From assembly GCF_030347395.1 (NCBI RefSeq), contig NZ_CP128170.1, positions 1 through 64,000 of the forward strand: a stretch of DNA of 64,000 nt, given 5' to 3'. This document shows positions 1 to 10,467 of the stretch, one piece after another. This DNA is from Microbacterium sp. ET2 (GTDB taxonomy: Bacteria > Actinomycetota > Actinomycetes > Actinomycetales > Microbacteriaceae). The stretch's first letter is position 1. Each line of letters begins with the position of its first letter. The notes beneath the pieces are model-generated. The model saw nothing but the letters and a program-made list of their open reading frames with translations. It was not told where the DNA came from and searched no databases. The translations under genes and the position numbers were made by a program.

Positions 1-1387
<1,387 letters not shown>

Positions 1388-1419
1388 AGGCCGGCGCGCA
1401 TGCCGCCATGCTAGCAGGC

Positions 1420-2337
1420 TCAGAAACCCAGGCGACGCAGCTGTTTCGGGTCGCGCTGCCACTCCTTGGCGATGCGCACGTGCAGGGAGAGGTACACGCG
1501 CGTGCCCAGCAGCGGCTCGATCTGCGAACGGGCGCGGGCTCCGACATCCCGCAGGCGCGAACCGCGGTGGCCGATGATGATCGCCTTCTGGCTGTCGCGC
1601 TCGACGACGATGTCGGCGAAGACGTCGGTCAGGTCGCTGTCCTCGCGGTGCGCGATGTCCTGGACGACCACCGCGATCGAGTGCGGCAGTTCGTCCCGGA
1701 CTCCTTCCAGTGCGGCCTCCCGGATGATCTCCGCGACGCGATCGTCCACGGATTCGTCGGTGACCACGTCATCGGGGTAGAGCGACGGTCCCTCCGGCAT
1801 GAGGGCGAGCACCTCGTCGCTGAGGACGTCGAGCTGCGTCCGGGTCAGGGCCGACAGCGGTATGACGGCGGCCCAGTCCTCGCGCAGGGCGTCGACCTCC
1901 ATCAGTCTCTCGGTGACCTGTTCGCGGGTGGCCGCGTCGATCTTCGTGACGATGGCGATCTTCTTCGCGCGCGGATAGCCCGTCAGCGAAGCCGCGATCC
2001 GGCGGTCGCCGGGACCGACGGGGTCGGTGGCCGGAACGCAGAATCCGATCACGTCGACGTCGCCGAGCACGTCGTCGACGAGATCGTTGAGCCGCTGACC
2101 GAGAAGGGTGCGCGGCTTGTGGATGCCGGGAGTGTCGACGATGACCAGTTGACCGCCCGGGCGGTTGACGATCCCCCGGATCGCCCGGCGCGTGGTCTGC
2201 GGCTTCTCGCTCGTGATGGCGATCTTCTCGCCGACGAGGGCGTTCATGAGGGTGGACTTGCCGACGTTGGGCCGGCCGACGAAGGTCACGAATCCGGAGC
2301 GCGACGCGTTCGGCGCATCCGAGGGATCGGCGGTCAT
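1420..2337 (-). CDS. era: GTPase Era
   Basis: Era is an essential GTPase that binds the 3' end of 16S rRNA during 30S assembly. The 305 residues show G1 GRPNVGKST (21-29), a switch region EKPQTTRR, G3 DTPGIHKP, and a C-terminal KH domain with IIGHRGSRLRDVG. The G4 motif reads TKID rather than the usual NKxD, a substitution at the guanine-specificity Asn. The ATG overlaps the stop of the upstream CNNM-like gene (ATGA, 2334-2337), so the pair is translationally coupled. It ends just before the leuA leader promoter. Confidence 0.97.
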   Translation of the reverse strand: MTADPSDAPNASRSGFVTFVGRPNVGKSTLMNALVGEKIAITSEKPQTTRRAIRGIVNRPGGQLVIVDTPGIHKPRTLLGQRLNDLVDDVLGDVDVIGFCVPATDPVGPGDRRIAASLTGYPRAKKIAIVTKIDAATREQVTERLMEVDALREDWAAVIPLSALTRTQLDVLSDEVLALMPEGPSLYPDDVVTDESVDDRVAEIIREAALEGVRDELPHSIAVVVQDIAHREDSDLTDVFADIVVERDSQKAIIIGHRGSRLRDVGARARSQIEPLLGTRVYLSLHVRIAKEWQRDPKQLRRLGF

Positions 2338-3644
2338 CGTGCTCCTGCTTCCCGTTCGCTGTGCTCGCGCTCCCGCGCGGCAGTGGCCTCTTCCGTCCGT
2401 TCGACGAAGACGGTCGCGAGACCGCGCCCGCGTCCCCGCGACGTGCCCCCCGTCATCACGAGGCCGAGATACTCGGCGGTTGCGCCGGGCTGCGGCACCT
2501 GTCCGAGGGCCTTGCCGAGAAGGCCGCCGATCGAGTCGACGTCCTCGTCCTCCAGTTCGATCCCGAACAGATCGCCCACCGCGTCCAGGCCGAGTCGGGC
2601 ACTGACCCGGTAGCGGCCGGGGTCGACCTCGACGACCTCGTCGGCGCGCGGGTCGTACTCGTCGGAGATCTCCCCCACGAGCTCCTCGATGATGTCCTCG
2701 AGCGTGATCAGGCCCGACACGCCCCCGTACTCGTCGACGACGAGGCAGACGTGCACCGCATCCCGCTTCATCTGCTGGAGCAGGGTCTCGGCGCGCATCG
2801 ATTCGGGGACGAACACGGCCTTCCGGGCGATGCGCGTGACCGGGGCGTCGCGCCAGCCGGACTCGTCGCGGAACCCGAACTGCACGAGGTCCTTGAGATA
2901 CAGCACACCGACCACGTCGTCGGCCTCCTCGTCGACGAGGGGAACGCGCGAGACGCCCTTGTCGAGGAAGACCTGCATCGCCTCGCGGGTCGAGGTGGTG
3001 GCCTCGACGGTGACCATGTCGGTGCGCGGCACCATCACCGCGCGCACGAATGTGTCGGTGAAATCGAACACCGAGTGGATGAGGTCCCGGTCGTCCTGCT
3101 CGATCAGATCGTGGGACGCCGCCTCGTCGACGATGCTGAGCAGCTGCTCTTCGGAGGCGAACGACGCCCCCCGGGGTGCGCCCGGGGTCACCCGGTTGCC
3201 CAGCACGACCAGTCCGTGTGCGAGTGGTCCGAGCACCAGTCGGGCGCCGCGGATCACCGGAGCGGCGCCGCGGAGGAGACCGCGGGCGTGACGTCGCCCG
3301 ACACCGCGGGGGCTGGCGCCCACGAGTACGAAGGAGATCCCCGTCATCAGCACGATGGCGGCGACGATCGCCCAGGGGATGCTGTCGAAGAGGATGACGA
3401 ACGACACCGTCACCAGCACGGCGGCCGCCGTCTCGGCGAGGACGCGGATGAACACCACGGCGGTGGCGTGCGCGTCGGGGTCGGCGGCGATCCGGCGGAG
3501 GGACGGCGCGTTGCGTGGCGACTGCTCGGCGAGTTCGCCGAGATCGCCGCGGGAGGTGACGCCGAGGGCAGCGTCGATGGACGCCATGAGCGCGCCGAAG
3601 GCCACGAGGACCAGCGCGAGGAGAAGGAGGAGAAGAGGGGTCAT
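2334..3644 (-). CDS. CNNM/CorC-type membrane protein with CBS pair (hemolysin C family)
   Basis: This 436-residue protein has an N-terminal DUF21/CNNM membrane domain (several hydrophobic segments in residues 1-150, beginning MTPLLLLLLALVL). A CBS-domain pair follows (about 190-310, with VMVPRTDMVTVE and DEYGGVSGLITLEDIIEELVG-type motifs), then a C-terminal CorC_HlyC domain. Such proteins are linked to magnesium/cobalt efflux or divalent-metal homeostasis. The start at 3644 is chosen because its ATG overlaps the ybeY stop (ATGA) and opens directly into the membrane domain; the frame is open further upstream without homologous content. Its location between ybeY and era is typical. Confidence 0.9.
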   Translation of the reverse strand: MTPLLLLLLALVLVAFGALMASIDAALGVTSRGDLGELAEQSPRNAPSLRRIAADPDAHATAVVFIRVLAETAAAVLVTVSFVILFDSIPWAIVAAIVLMTGISFVLVGASPRGVGRRHARGLLRGAAPVIRGARLVLGPLAHGLVVLGNRVTPGAPRGASFASEEQLLSIVDEAASHDLIEQDDRDLIHSVFDFTDTFVRAVMVPRTDMVTVEATTSTREAMQVFLDKGVSRVPLVDEEADDVVGVLYLKDLVQFGFRDESGWRDAPVTRIARKAVFVPESMRAETLLQQMKRDAVHVCLVVDEYGGVSGLITLEDIIEELVGEISDEYDPRADEVVEVDPGRYRVSARLGLDAVGDLFGIELEDEDVDSIGGLLGKALGQVPQPGATAEYLGLVMTGGTSRGRGRGLATVFVERTEEATAAREREHSEREAGAR

Positions 3645-4111
3645 GACCGCGCGCGACGGCGCTCGCTCATCTGGAAGGACACGATCAGATCGCGCTGGAG
3701 CCCGAACATCTCCTTCTCCTCCTCGGGTTCGGCGTGATCGAAGCCGAGCAGATGCAGCAGGCCATGGGTGGTGAGCATGACCAGTTCGTCCATGGTCGAG
3801 TGCCGGGCCGCCGTCGCCTGAGTCTCGGCCACCTGAGGGCACAGGACGATGTCGCCGAGGAGCCCCGCCGGCGTGGGCGACTCCTCCGTGCCCGGTCGCA
3901 GCTCATCCATCGGGAAGCTCAGGACATCGGTCGGCCCCGGCTCATCCATCCACTGCAGGTGAAGCGACTCCATCGCGCCCTCGTCGACGAGCAGGATCGC
4001 CACGTCGGCTTCGGAGCTGACGTGCAGCTCCCCGAAGTTGTGCTCCATGAGCCGCAGAAGCACGGTTTCGTCGACCGGCATCCCGGATTCGTTGGTGATC
4101 TCGATCGTCAC
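3641..4111 (-). CDS. ybeY: endoribonuclease YbeY (rRNA maturation factor)
   Basis: YbeY is a zinc-dependent endoribonuclease involved in 16S rRNA 3'-end maturation and ribosome quality control. The signature HGLLHLLGFDH (about 115-125) supplies the three zinc-binding histidines. The conserved TDVLSFPMDE stretch lies near residue 60. At 156 residues it is of normal family length. It overlaps phoH upstream (ATGA at 4108-4111) and the CNNM-like gene downstream, so the block phoH-ybeY-CNNM-era is one tightly packed operon. Confidence 0.96.
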   Translation of the reverse strand: MTIEITNESGMPVDETVLLRLMEHNFGELHVSSEADVAILLVDEGAMESLHLQWMDEPGPTDVLSFPMDELRPGTEESPTPAGLLGDIVLCPQVAETQATAARHSTMDELVMLTTHGLLHLLGFDHAEPEEEKEMFGLQRDLIVSFQMSERRRARS

Positions 4112-5187
4112 TGGCGTCCCCGTTTCGGCAGGCGATCGCGCGGGCCAGGGGCGCGCGCCGCGCTGCGGCGCTCCGCGCGGCCAGCCAGCTCGGTCGCTTC
4201 GTCACGCTCGCGGCGCGCAGCCAGGCGCCGTTCGTCGAACTCGCTGTACGCGTCGACGATCCGGCCCACCAGGGTGTGCCGCACGACGTCGTCGCTGGTG
4301 AGGAACGCGAAGTGGATGTCGTCGATGCGGTCGAGCACGCGGGTGACCAGGCGCAGCCCCGAGGCGCCCTGGGGGAGGTCGATCTGGGTGACGTCGCCGG
4401 TCACGACCATCTTGGTCCCGAAGCCGAGCCTGGTCAGGAACATCTTCATCTGCTCGGGCGTGGTGTTCTGGGCCTCATCGAGGACGACGAACGAGTCGTT
4501 GAGGGTGCGTCCGCGCATGTACGCCAGCGGAGCGACCTCGATCGTGCCGCTGGCGATGAGCTTGGGCACGATCTCGGGGTCCATCATCTCGTTGAGCGCG
4601 TCGTAGAGCGGACGCAGGTACGGGTCGATCTTGTCGGTGAGCGTTCCCGGGAGGAAGCCGAGCCGCTCGCCCGCCTCCACCGCCGGACGGGTCAGGATGA
4701 TCCGGTTCACCTCTTTGCGCTGGAGCGCCTGAACCGCCTTCGCCATCGCCAGGTAGGTCTTTCCCGTACCGGCCGGCCCGATACCGAAGACGATGGTGTG
4801 GTCGTCGATCGCGTCGACGTAGGCCTTCTGCCCGAGGGTCTTGGGGCGGATGACGCGCCCCCGGGTGGACAGCAGCGGTTCGCCGAGCACCTCGGACGGG
4901 CGCGGACCGCCGTCGCTGCGGAGGATGCGGTCGGCGGAGGTGACGTCGGCAGGACCGAGGCTCTGACCCGCCCTCGTCATCTCCAAGAGCTCATCGACCA
5001 GCACGCGGGCGGCCGCGACGGCGTCGGCATCGCCGGTGAGGGTGATCTCGTTGCCGCGCACGTGCACGTCGACATCCGGATGCTCTTTCTCGACCACACG
5101 CAGCAGTCGATCCTGCGGACCGAGCAGCTGGACCATGGCGACGCCGTCGGCGAGGACGCGCTCGACGGAAGGTGGGGTGTCAGGCAC
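4108..5187 (-). CDS. phoH: PhoH family ATPase
   Basis: This 359-residue PhoH-like P-loop ATPase has an N-terminal KH-like segment, Walker A GPAGTGKT (about 137-144) and Walker B VVLDEAQN (about 234-241). The family is tied to RNA metabolism and is habitually next to ybeY, as here. I place the start at the GTG at 5187, which has AAGGAG 6 nt upstream and sits 8 nt inside the end of hinT. A longer frame exists but its extra N-terminal residues are only the hinT shadow. Confidence 0.92.
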   Translation of the reverse strand: MPDTPPSVERVLADGVAMVQLLGPQDRLLRVVEKEHPDVDVHVRGNEITLTGDADAVAAARVLVDELLEMTRAGQSLGPADVTSADRILRSDGGPRPSEVLGEPLLSTRGRVIRPKTLGQKAYVDAIDDHTIVFGIGPAGTGKTYLAMAKAVQALQRKEVNRIILTRPAVEAGERLGFLPGTLTDKIDPYLRPLYDALNEMMDPEIVPKLIASGTIEVAPLAYMRGRTLNDSFVVLDEAQNTTPEQMKMFLTRLGFGTKMVVTGDVTQIDLPQGASGLRLVTRVLDRIDDIHFAFLTSDDVVRHTLVGRIVDAYSEFDERRLAARRERDEATELAGRAERRSAARAPGPRDRLPKRGRQ

Positions 5188-5527
5188 GAAGCTCCTTCTC
5201 TTGCAGGCCCCCGGCGAGGACGTGCGCATGCACGTGGAAGACCGTCTGCCCGGCATTCGGGCCGGTGTTGAAGACGAGGCGGTAATCGCCGTCGGCGTGT
5301 TCCGAGGCGAGGGATGCGGCCACCGCGACCATTTCGCTGAGAAGGCCCGGGTCGCCGGCGGCGAGCTCTCCCACGTCGCGGTACCGCTCGGTCTTGGGGA
5401 TGACCAGCAGATGCACCGGGGCCTGAGGGGCGATGTCGCGGATGGCGAAGACGTTCTCCGTCTCGGTGAGGATCTCGCCCGGGATGTCGCCGGTGAGGAT
5501 ACGACTGAAGACCGACGGTTCGCTCAT
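5180..5527 (-). CDS. hinT: HIT family nucleotide hydrolase (HinT)
   Basis: This 115-residue histidine-triad protein has the motif HVHAH (about 98-102) and the HIT N-terminal features SRILTGDIPGEI and AIRDIAPQAPVHLLVIPK. Hint proteins hydrolyse aminoacyl- and lipoyl-adenylates and other purine phosphoramidates. Full length for the family. It lies between rsmE and phoH and overlaps phoH by 8 bp, consistent with co-transcription. Confidence 0.94.
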   Translation of the reverse strand: MSEPSVFSRILTGDIPGEILTETENVFAIRDIAPQAPVHLLVIPKTERYRDVGELAAGDPGLLSEMVAVAASLASEHADGDYRLVFNTGPNAGQTVFHVHAHVLAGGLQEKELRA

Positions 5528-5550
5528 GAAGGAAGTCTACCGACGGGGCG

Positions 5551-6279
5551 TCACCAGCGACCGAGGGCGCCGCTGACCAACGCGATCGCCGCGGGACCCG
5601 CCGTCGACGTGCGCAGCACCGAGTCGCCGAGGCGGCGCAGGGTCGCACCGGCGCCGTGCAGCAGGGTGAGCTCCTCAGGGGTGATGCCGCCTTCGGGACC
5701 GACCACCAGAAGCAGGTCGCGGTCCGATGCGGCGAGGGCGCTCAGCCGCTCGGAGGCCGTCGGCTCGAGGACGACGACGAGGTCGCGCCTCGCACGTCCG
5801 GCGACCGCGGTCGTGGTGACGGGGTCCGACACTTCGGGCACCCAGGGCCGGTGGGCCTGCTTCGCCGCTTCCCTGGCGATCGTCTGCCAGCGCTGTCGGC
5901 CTTTGGCGGCCTTGGTCGCGTCCCAGCGGGAGATGCTCCTCGCGGCCTGCCAGGGGATGATCTCATCCACTCCGAGTTCGGTCGCGGCTTGCACGGCCAG
6001 CTCGTCGCGGTCGCCCTTGGCCAGGGCCTGGACCAGGATGACTCGGGGAACCGGTGCGGCGATCTGCGACCTCGTCGACACCCGCACCGCCACCGACGCG
6101 GCGGACACCGACTCGCAGACGCCCTCGAGCCATGCACCGGCGCCGTCGCCGACGGTCACACTCTCGCCGACGCGCACACGCCGCACCGTGGCGGCGTGCT
6201 TCGCCTCAGCACCCGTCAGGGTCACGACGCCGCCGACGGGCGTCGCGGTGGCCTCAGGTGTCAGGAAGTGCAGGGGCAC
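5551..6279 (-). CDS. rsmE: 16S rRNA (uracil-1498-N3)-methyltransferase RsmE
   Basis: RsmE uses S-adenosylmethionine to methylate N3 of U1498 in 16S rRNA. The 242-residue sequence has the N-terminal PUA-like barrel (HFLTPEA, VTLTGAEAKHAATVRRVRVGE) and a C-terminal SPOUT knot with LVVGPEGGITPEE (about 190-202) and LGDSVLRTSTAGPAAIAL. It starts 3 nt after the dnaJ stop, the same heat-shock operon order seen in many actinobacteria. Confidence 0.95.
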   Translation of the reverse strand: MPLHFLTPEATATPVGGVVTLTGAEAKHAATVRRVRVGESVTVGDGAGAWLEGVCESVSAASVAVRVSTRSQIAAPVPRVILVQALAKGDRDELAVQAATELGVDEIIPWQAARSISRWDATKAAKGRQRWQTIAREAAKQAHRPWVPEVSDPVTTTAVAGRARRDLVVVLEPTASERLSALAASDRDLLLVVGPEGGITPEELTLLHGAGATLRRLGDSVLRTSTAGPAAIALVSGALGRW

Positions 6280-6282
6280 CGC

Positions 6283-7401
6283 TCACCCGTTCCGGAAGCG
6301 ATCCCGCAGCTTCGCAAACAGGCCCTGGTGGAATTCGGAGAGACGCGGCGGCGCGGGCTTGGTGCGCTTGGCGAGCTCTTCGATGAGGGCGCGCTCGCGG
6401 TGATCGAGCCGTGTGGGCGTCACCACCTGCACGCCGACGCGGAGATCGCCGCGCTGCGAGCCGCGCAACGGCGTGATCCCACGCCCCTTGATGGTCAGCA
6501 CGTCACCCGATTGCACGCCGGCCCGCAGCTCGAGGTCGACCGGTCCGTCCAGCGAGTCGATCGTCGTGTCCGTGCCGAGGATGGCGTCCGGCATCGATAC
6601 CTCCAGCGTCGCCAGCAGGTCGTCGCCGTCGCGCGAGAACACCGGGTCGGGTGCGATGTTCACCTCGAGGTAGAGATCGCCGTTGGGGCCGCCGGCAGGT
6701 CCGACCTCGCCCGAGCCGGGCAGCTGCAGACGCAGACCGCTCTCGACGCCCGCCGGCACATCGATCGACACCGTGCGGCGTGAGCGGACCCGTCCCTGGC
6801 CCTGGCACGTGGCGCAGGGGTACGGGATCGTCGTGCCGTACCCCTGGCACACCGAGCACGGCTGGGAGGTGACGACGTTGCCGAGCAGGCTGCGGACCTG
6901 CCGCTGGACATGGCCCGTGCCGTGGCAGATGTCGCACGTGACGGGTGACGTGCCGGGCTGGCAGCACGATCCGGTGCATGTCTCGCAGACCACGGCGGTG
7001 TCGACCTCGATGTCGCGGTGCACGCCGAAGACGACGTCCCTGAGTTCGAGGTTGATCCGAACCAGCGCATCCTGACCCCGCTCGCGACGCGAACGCGGCC
7101 GGGCACCGCGGGACCCGCCACCTCCTCCCCCGCCGAAGAAGGTCTCGAAGATGTCGCTGAACCCGCCGAACCCGCCGGCGGCTCCGCCGAACGCGGTGTC
7201 GCCCCCCAGGTCGTAGCGGGCGCGCTGGTCGGGGTCGCTCAGCACGTCGTAGGCGTGCGTGACGAGCTTGAACCGCTCGGCGGCGTCCTCCCCGGGATTG
7301 ACGTCGGGGTGCAGCTCTCGCGCCAGCCGCCGGTAGGCGCGCTTGATGTCGTCGGGGCTGGCGTCACGCGCCACACCGAGTACTTCGTAGTGGTCAGCCA
7401 C
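6283..7401 (-). CDS. dnaJ: chaperone protein DnaJ (DnaJ2 type)
   Basis: This Hsp40 co-chaperone stimulates DnaK. The 372 residues show the J domain (1-66) with HPD at 31-33, a Gly/Phe-rich stretch with FGGGGGGG, and a four-repeat CxxCxGxx zinc domain (about 140-205). The C-terminal substrate-binding domain follows. The GTG start at 7401 (VADHYEVLG) has GGAAGG 6 nt upstream. The first zinc repeat reads [12 protein letters not shown], with two extra cysteines beyond the metal ligands. It follows hrcA directly; no dnaK or grpE is in the window, so this is the second, HrcA-linked DnaJ. Confidence 0.95.
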   Translation of the reverse strand: MADHYEVLGVARDASPDDIKRAYRRLARELHPDVNPGEDAAERFKLVTHAYDVLSDPDQRARYDLGGDTAFGGAAGGFGGFSDIFETFFGGGGGGGSRGARPRSRRERGQDALVRINLELRDVVFGVHRDIEVDTAVVCETCTGSCCQPGTSPVTCDICHGTGHVQRQVRSLLGNVVTSQPCSVCQGYGTTIPYPCATCQGQGRVRSRRTVSIDVPAGVESGLRLQLPGSGEVGPAGGPNGDLYLEVNIAPDPVFSRDGDDLLATLEVSMPDAILGTDTTIDSLDGPVDLELRAGVQSGDVLTIKGRGITPLRGSQRGDLRVGVQVVTPTRLDHRERALIEELAKRTKPAPPRLSEFHQGLFAKLRDRFRNG

Positions 7402-7450
7402 TTTCACCTTCCTGCCGCGCTGAGCGCGGGGAGTCTGCGGAATGCTGTCG

Positions 7451-8491
7451 TCAGCGGGCGTTCTCGTCGTCGTCCAGGAGACGAGTGAGGTATCTCGCCA
7501 CGGCCCGGACGGACGCGAGGTTGGTCGGATAGTCCATGCGGGTCGGTCCGAGCACGCCGACACGGGCGCGGGACCCCGTCGCGTCGTAGTCGCTCGCGAC
7601 GACGGACGCTTCGCTCAGGCCGAAGGGCTCGTTCTCCCGGCCGATGCTCGCCGCCAGACCCTGGTCGTCCGCGACCATCTCGCCCATGAGCCTCAGCAGC
7701 GTCACCTGCTCCTCGATGGCCTCGAGCAGCGGGTAGATGCTGCCGCGGAAATCCGCTTCGCTGCGGGCGAGGTTGGCGCTGCCGGCGAGCACGAGCCGGT
7801 CCTGGCGGAAGTCGTCCAGTTCCTCCCCGATGACCCGGAGGATCGACTGGAGCGCAGGGCCGTCGGGGTCGCCGGGGGTCTCGCCCGCCTCGACGGCTGC
7901 CGCCACCCCGGCGACGCCGTCCCGCACCGGCACTCCGACGACGAGGTCGGAGACCCGGCCGCGGATCCGCTGCATCCGGTCCTCATCGATCTCCGCGCCT
8001 GGGAAGGCCAGTCGCTGGGAGACCCGGCCGGTGTCGGTGACGACGATGACCAGCACCTTCATCGCGTCCAGTCGGACGAGCTCCACGTGGGAGACCGTCG
8101 CCCTGGCGAAGGACGGATACTGCACGATCGCGACGTGCCCGGTCAGGACGGTCAGAGCGCGTACCGTGCGGGCGAGCACTTCGTCGAGATCCGAGGGTCC
8201 TTCCAGGAACGATGAGATGGCCGTCCGCTGGGCGGGGCTCAGAGGCCGAACCTGCGCGAGGTGGTCGACGAAGACGCGGTAGCCCTTGTCGGTCGGCACC
8301 CGCCCGGACGAGGTATGGGGGGCGACGATGAGGTCCTCGTCTTCGAGGAGGGCCATGTCGTTGCGGATGGTGGCGGCGGAGACGCCGAAGGCGTGCCGCT
8401 CGACGATCGCCTTGCTGCCGACGGGTTCCCGCGTGTCGACGTAGTCCTGGACGATGGCGCGCAGCACCTGCAATCCTCGTTCGCTGACCAT
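7451..8491 (-). CDS. hrcA: heat-inducible transcription repressor HrcA
   Basis: HrcA represses class I heat-shock operons by binding CIRCE elements. The 346-residue sequence has the N-terminal winged helix ([44 protein letters not shown]), the central GAF-like regulatory domain and the C-terminal [11 protein letters not shown] motif. The ATG at 8491 is the family start; the frame stays open upstream but without conserved content. A CIRCE lies 31 bp upstream, giving autoregulation of hrcA-dnaJ and probably of the genes behind them. Confidence 0.96.
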   Translation of the reverse strand: MVSERGLQVLRAIVQDYVDTREPVGSKAIVERHAFGVSAATIRNDMALLEDEDLIVAPHTSSGRVPTDKGYRVFVDHLAQVRPLSPAQRTAISSFLEGPSDLDEVLARTVRALTVLTGHVAIVQYPSFARATVSHVELVRLDAMKVLVIVVTDTGRVSQRLAFPGAEIDEDRMQRIRGRVSDLVVGVPVRDGVAGVAAAVEAGETPGDPDGPALQSILRVIGEELDDFRQDRLVLAGSANLARSEADFRGSIYPLLEAIEEQVTLLRLMGEMVADDQGLAASIGRENEPFGLSEASVVASDYDATGSRARVGVLGPTRMDYPTNLASVRAVARYLTRLLDDDENAR

Positions 8492-8521
8492 GACACCCCC
8501 CTCGTCGGCTTGCCGTCGCTC

Positions 8522-8548
8522 CTGGCACTCGTATGATTCGAGTGCCAA
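8522..8548 (-). promoter_or_regulatory. CIRCE operator upstream of hrcA
   Basis: Read on the minus strand the site is TTGGCACTC-N9-GAGTGCCAG, close to the CIRCE consensus TTAGCACTC-N9-GAGTGCTAA with the A/T changed symmetrically to G/C. It lies immediately upstream of hrcA. A TAGAAT -10-like hexamer abuts its upstream edge (minus strand, about 8554-8549), so HrcA binding would cover the transcription start. Confidence 0.95.
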
Positions 8549-8593
8549 TTCTATCGGAACACCCTCGAGGTCGGACGGTCGGGTCGCGGCATG

Positions 8594-9805
8594 TCAGCCC
8601 GTGAGCGTGCGGACGACTCGGTCGGCCAGGAGCCGTCCGCGCCGGGTCAGCCGCACCCGGTCAGCGGTGCGCGGCTCGACCAGGCCGTCCGCCACGAGCG
8701 CCGCGAGGGAGGCACCGGCGCCCGACGGCAGCGAGGACGTGGCGAGGCCCTCGCGCGTGCGGACGCCGAGGAGAACCGCCTCGAGGAGCCGGGACGACGG
8801 CGACAGCACCTCGCGTCCCGCTCCGGGTGACAGCCCCTCAGCGAGCCGACGGGCGTAGGCGGCCGGATGGCGGACGTTCCAGAAGCGGGTCCCGGCGACA
8901 TGGCCGTGGGCGCCGGGGCCGAACCCCCACCAGTCGCTGCCCCGCCAATATGCGGCGTTGTGGCGGCAGCGGTCGGCGGGGGTCCGCGCCCAGTTGGACA
9001 CCTCGTACCACGACAGTCCCGCCGCGGTCAGCAGGTCGTCCGCGAGCTCGTACATCTCCGCCTGCAGATCGTCATCGGGGAGGTCGAGTTCCCCCCGTCG
9101 GATGCGGCGGGCCAGTGCCGTCCCCTCCTCGACGATGAGGGCGTAGGCCGAGAGGTGGTCGGGGTCGAGCGCTATCGCCGTCTCGAGCGACGCGCGCCAG
9201 TCGGCCGGCGACTCCCCCGGCGCGCCGTAGATCAGGTCGATGCTGACGCCGAGCCCGGCGTCACGGGCGGCCGTGACGGCCGTCGCCACGGCGTCGCTGC
9301 GGTGCGAGCGGTCCAGCGTCGCCAGCACATGGGGAACCGCGGACTGCATGCCGATCGACAGCCTGGTCACGCCGGCCTCGGCGAGGCGGCGTGCCACGGC
9401 GTCGTCGACGGTGTCGGGGTTGGCCTCCACCGTCACCTCGACATCGGTGCCCCCCGGAAACGCCGCTCGCACGCCGTCGAGCATGCGGACCAGATCGTCG
9501 ACGGGAAGAAGGGTAGGGGTGCCCCCGCCGAAGAACACGGTTTCGACCGGACGGAGCGGTCCGGCTTCAGAGAGCACACGTCGAGCAAGCGCCACCTCGC
9601 GCAGCAGGGTCTGGGCGTACTCGTCCCTCCGGGCACCGCGCAGCTCGGTGGCCGTGTAGGTGTTGAAGTCGCAGTATCCGCAGCGCACCCGGCAGAAGGG
9701 GATGTGGAGGTATGCGCCGAAAGGTACCGCCGGATCGATGACCGTGCCGGGCGGCAGCGAGCCGTCGGCCGGGGCGGGGTCGCCGAGGGGAAGTACGGCT
9801 CCCAC
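8594..9805 (-). CDS. hemW: radical SAM heme chaperone HemW
   Basis: HemW is a radical SAM protein related to HemN but acting in heme trafficking rather than coproporphyrinogen oxidation. The cluster motif is C38-x3-C42-x2-C45 followed by D-F. The Phe after the third Cys, in place of the extra Cys of HemN, marks HemW. Conserved FFGGGTPTLL and ANPDTVD follow. Length 403. The GTG start at 9805 is 2 nt after the DUF1990 stop. Placement just upstream of hrcA, behind lepA, is standard. Confidence 0.94.
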   Translation of the reverse strand: MGAVLPLGDPAPADGSLPPGTVIDPAVPFGAYLHIPFCRVRCGYCDFNTYTATELRGARRDEYAQTLLREVALARRVLSEAGPLRPVETVFFGGGTPTLLPVDDLVRMLDGVRAAFPGGTDVEVTVEANPDTVDDAVARRLAEAGVTRLSIGMQSAVPHVLATLDRSHRSDAVATAVTAARDAGLGVSIDLIYGAPGESPADWRASLETAIALDPDHLSAYALIVEEGTALARRIRRGELDLPDDDLQAEMYELADDLLTAAGLSWYEVSNWARTPADRCRHNAAYWRGSDWWGFGPGAHGHVAGTRFWNVRHPAAYARRLAEGLSPGAGREVLSPSSRLLEAVLLGVRTREGLATSSLPSGAGASLAALVADGLVEPRTADRVRLTRRGRLLADRVVRTLTG

Positions 9806-9807
9806 GC

Positions 9808-10458
9808 TCAGGCGGGGGTGGCGTACAGCGGAGAGATGGCACGCAGGTAGCGGGTGAACAGCTCACGGCGCCGTCGCCGGGTCAGGGCGGGGAAGAGCCG
9901 ATACAACAGCGCCTGCGGTGCGTCGAAGGCGCGGACGGTGAACCAGACCTCGTCGTTGTCGCGCCAATCGAGCATGAACGATTCTTCGCCGCTGACGACC
10001 GACCCCTGCACCGTGCCGAGGGCGAACCCGATGCGGCGCGGTTCCTCGACCGCGAAGATCACCCGCAGTTCGCCGTCGGCGCGCATCCCGGCGACCCGGC
10101 CGCCCAGATGGACGGTCGCCCCGGGAGTGACGAACGGGGTGCCGTCGGAGTCGTAGCGCTGCTCGACCTCGAGCTTGCTCGGGGCGATCGGCGCGCCGTT
10201 CTCATCGAAGCTCACTCCGGCGTACATCGGACCCGCAGCGGGACGGACATCGGTCAGCGCGAGACCTGCACCGCGCTGAGCGCTCCACGACAGCAGCGAC
10301 TCGCCGGCGGCGTGGAAGCGATCCTCCCCGCTGCCGATCCGCCAGGACTCCTCGGCCGGGATGCTCCGCTCCGGCGGGAAGTGCATGAGGTCGGGGGCCT
10401 GCGTGGCCCCCACGGCGGCGTAGTCGACCGTGTCTTCCCTGAAGGTTCCGCGGCGCAT
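9808..10458 (-). CDS. DUF1990 family protein
   Basis: This 216-residue protein matches what I recall of the DUF1990 family: an N-terminal YAAVGATQ motif and a C-terminal FxVRAFDxP segment before an Arg-rich tail ending in ELFTRYLRAI. No enzymatic residues are evident and the biochemical role is unknown. It sits between lepA (9-nt gap) and hemW (2-nt gap), so it is probably co-transcribed with both. Confidence 0.8.
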   Translation of the reverse strand: MRRGTFREDTVDYAAVGATQAPDLMHFPPERSIPAEESWRIGSGEDRFHAAGESLLSWSAQRGAGLALTDVRPAAGPMYAGVSFDENGAPIAPSKLEVEQRYDSDGTPFVTPGATVHLGGRVAGMRADGELRVIFAVEEPRRIGFALGTVQGSVVSGEESFMLDWRDNDEVWFTVRAFDAPQALLYRLFPALTRRRRRELFTRYLRAISPLYATPA

Positions 10459-10467
10459 GGCGACAGC

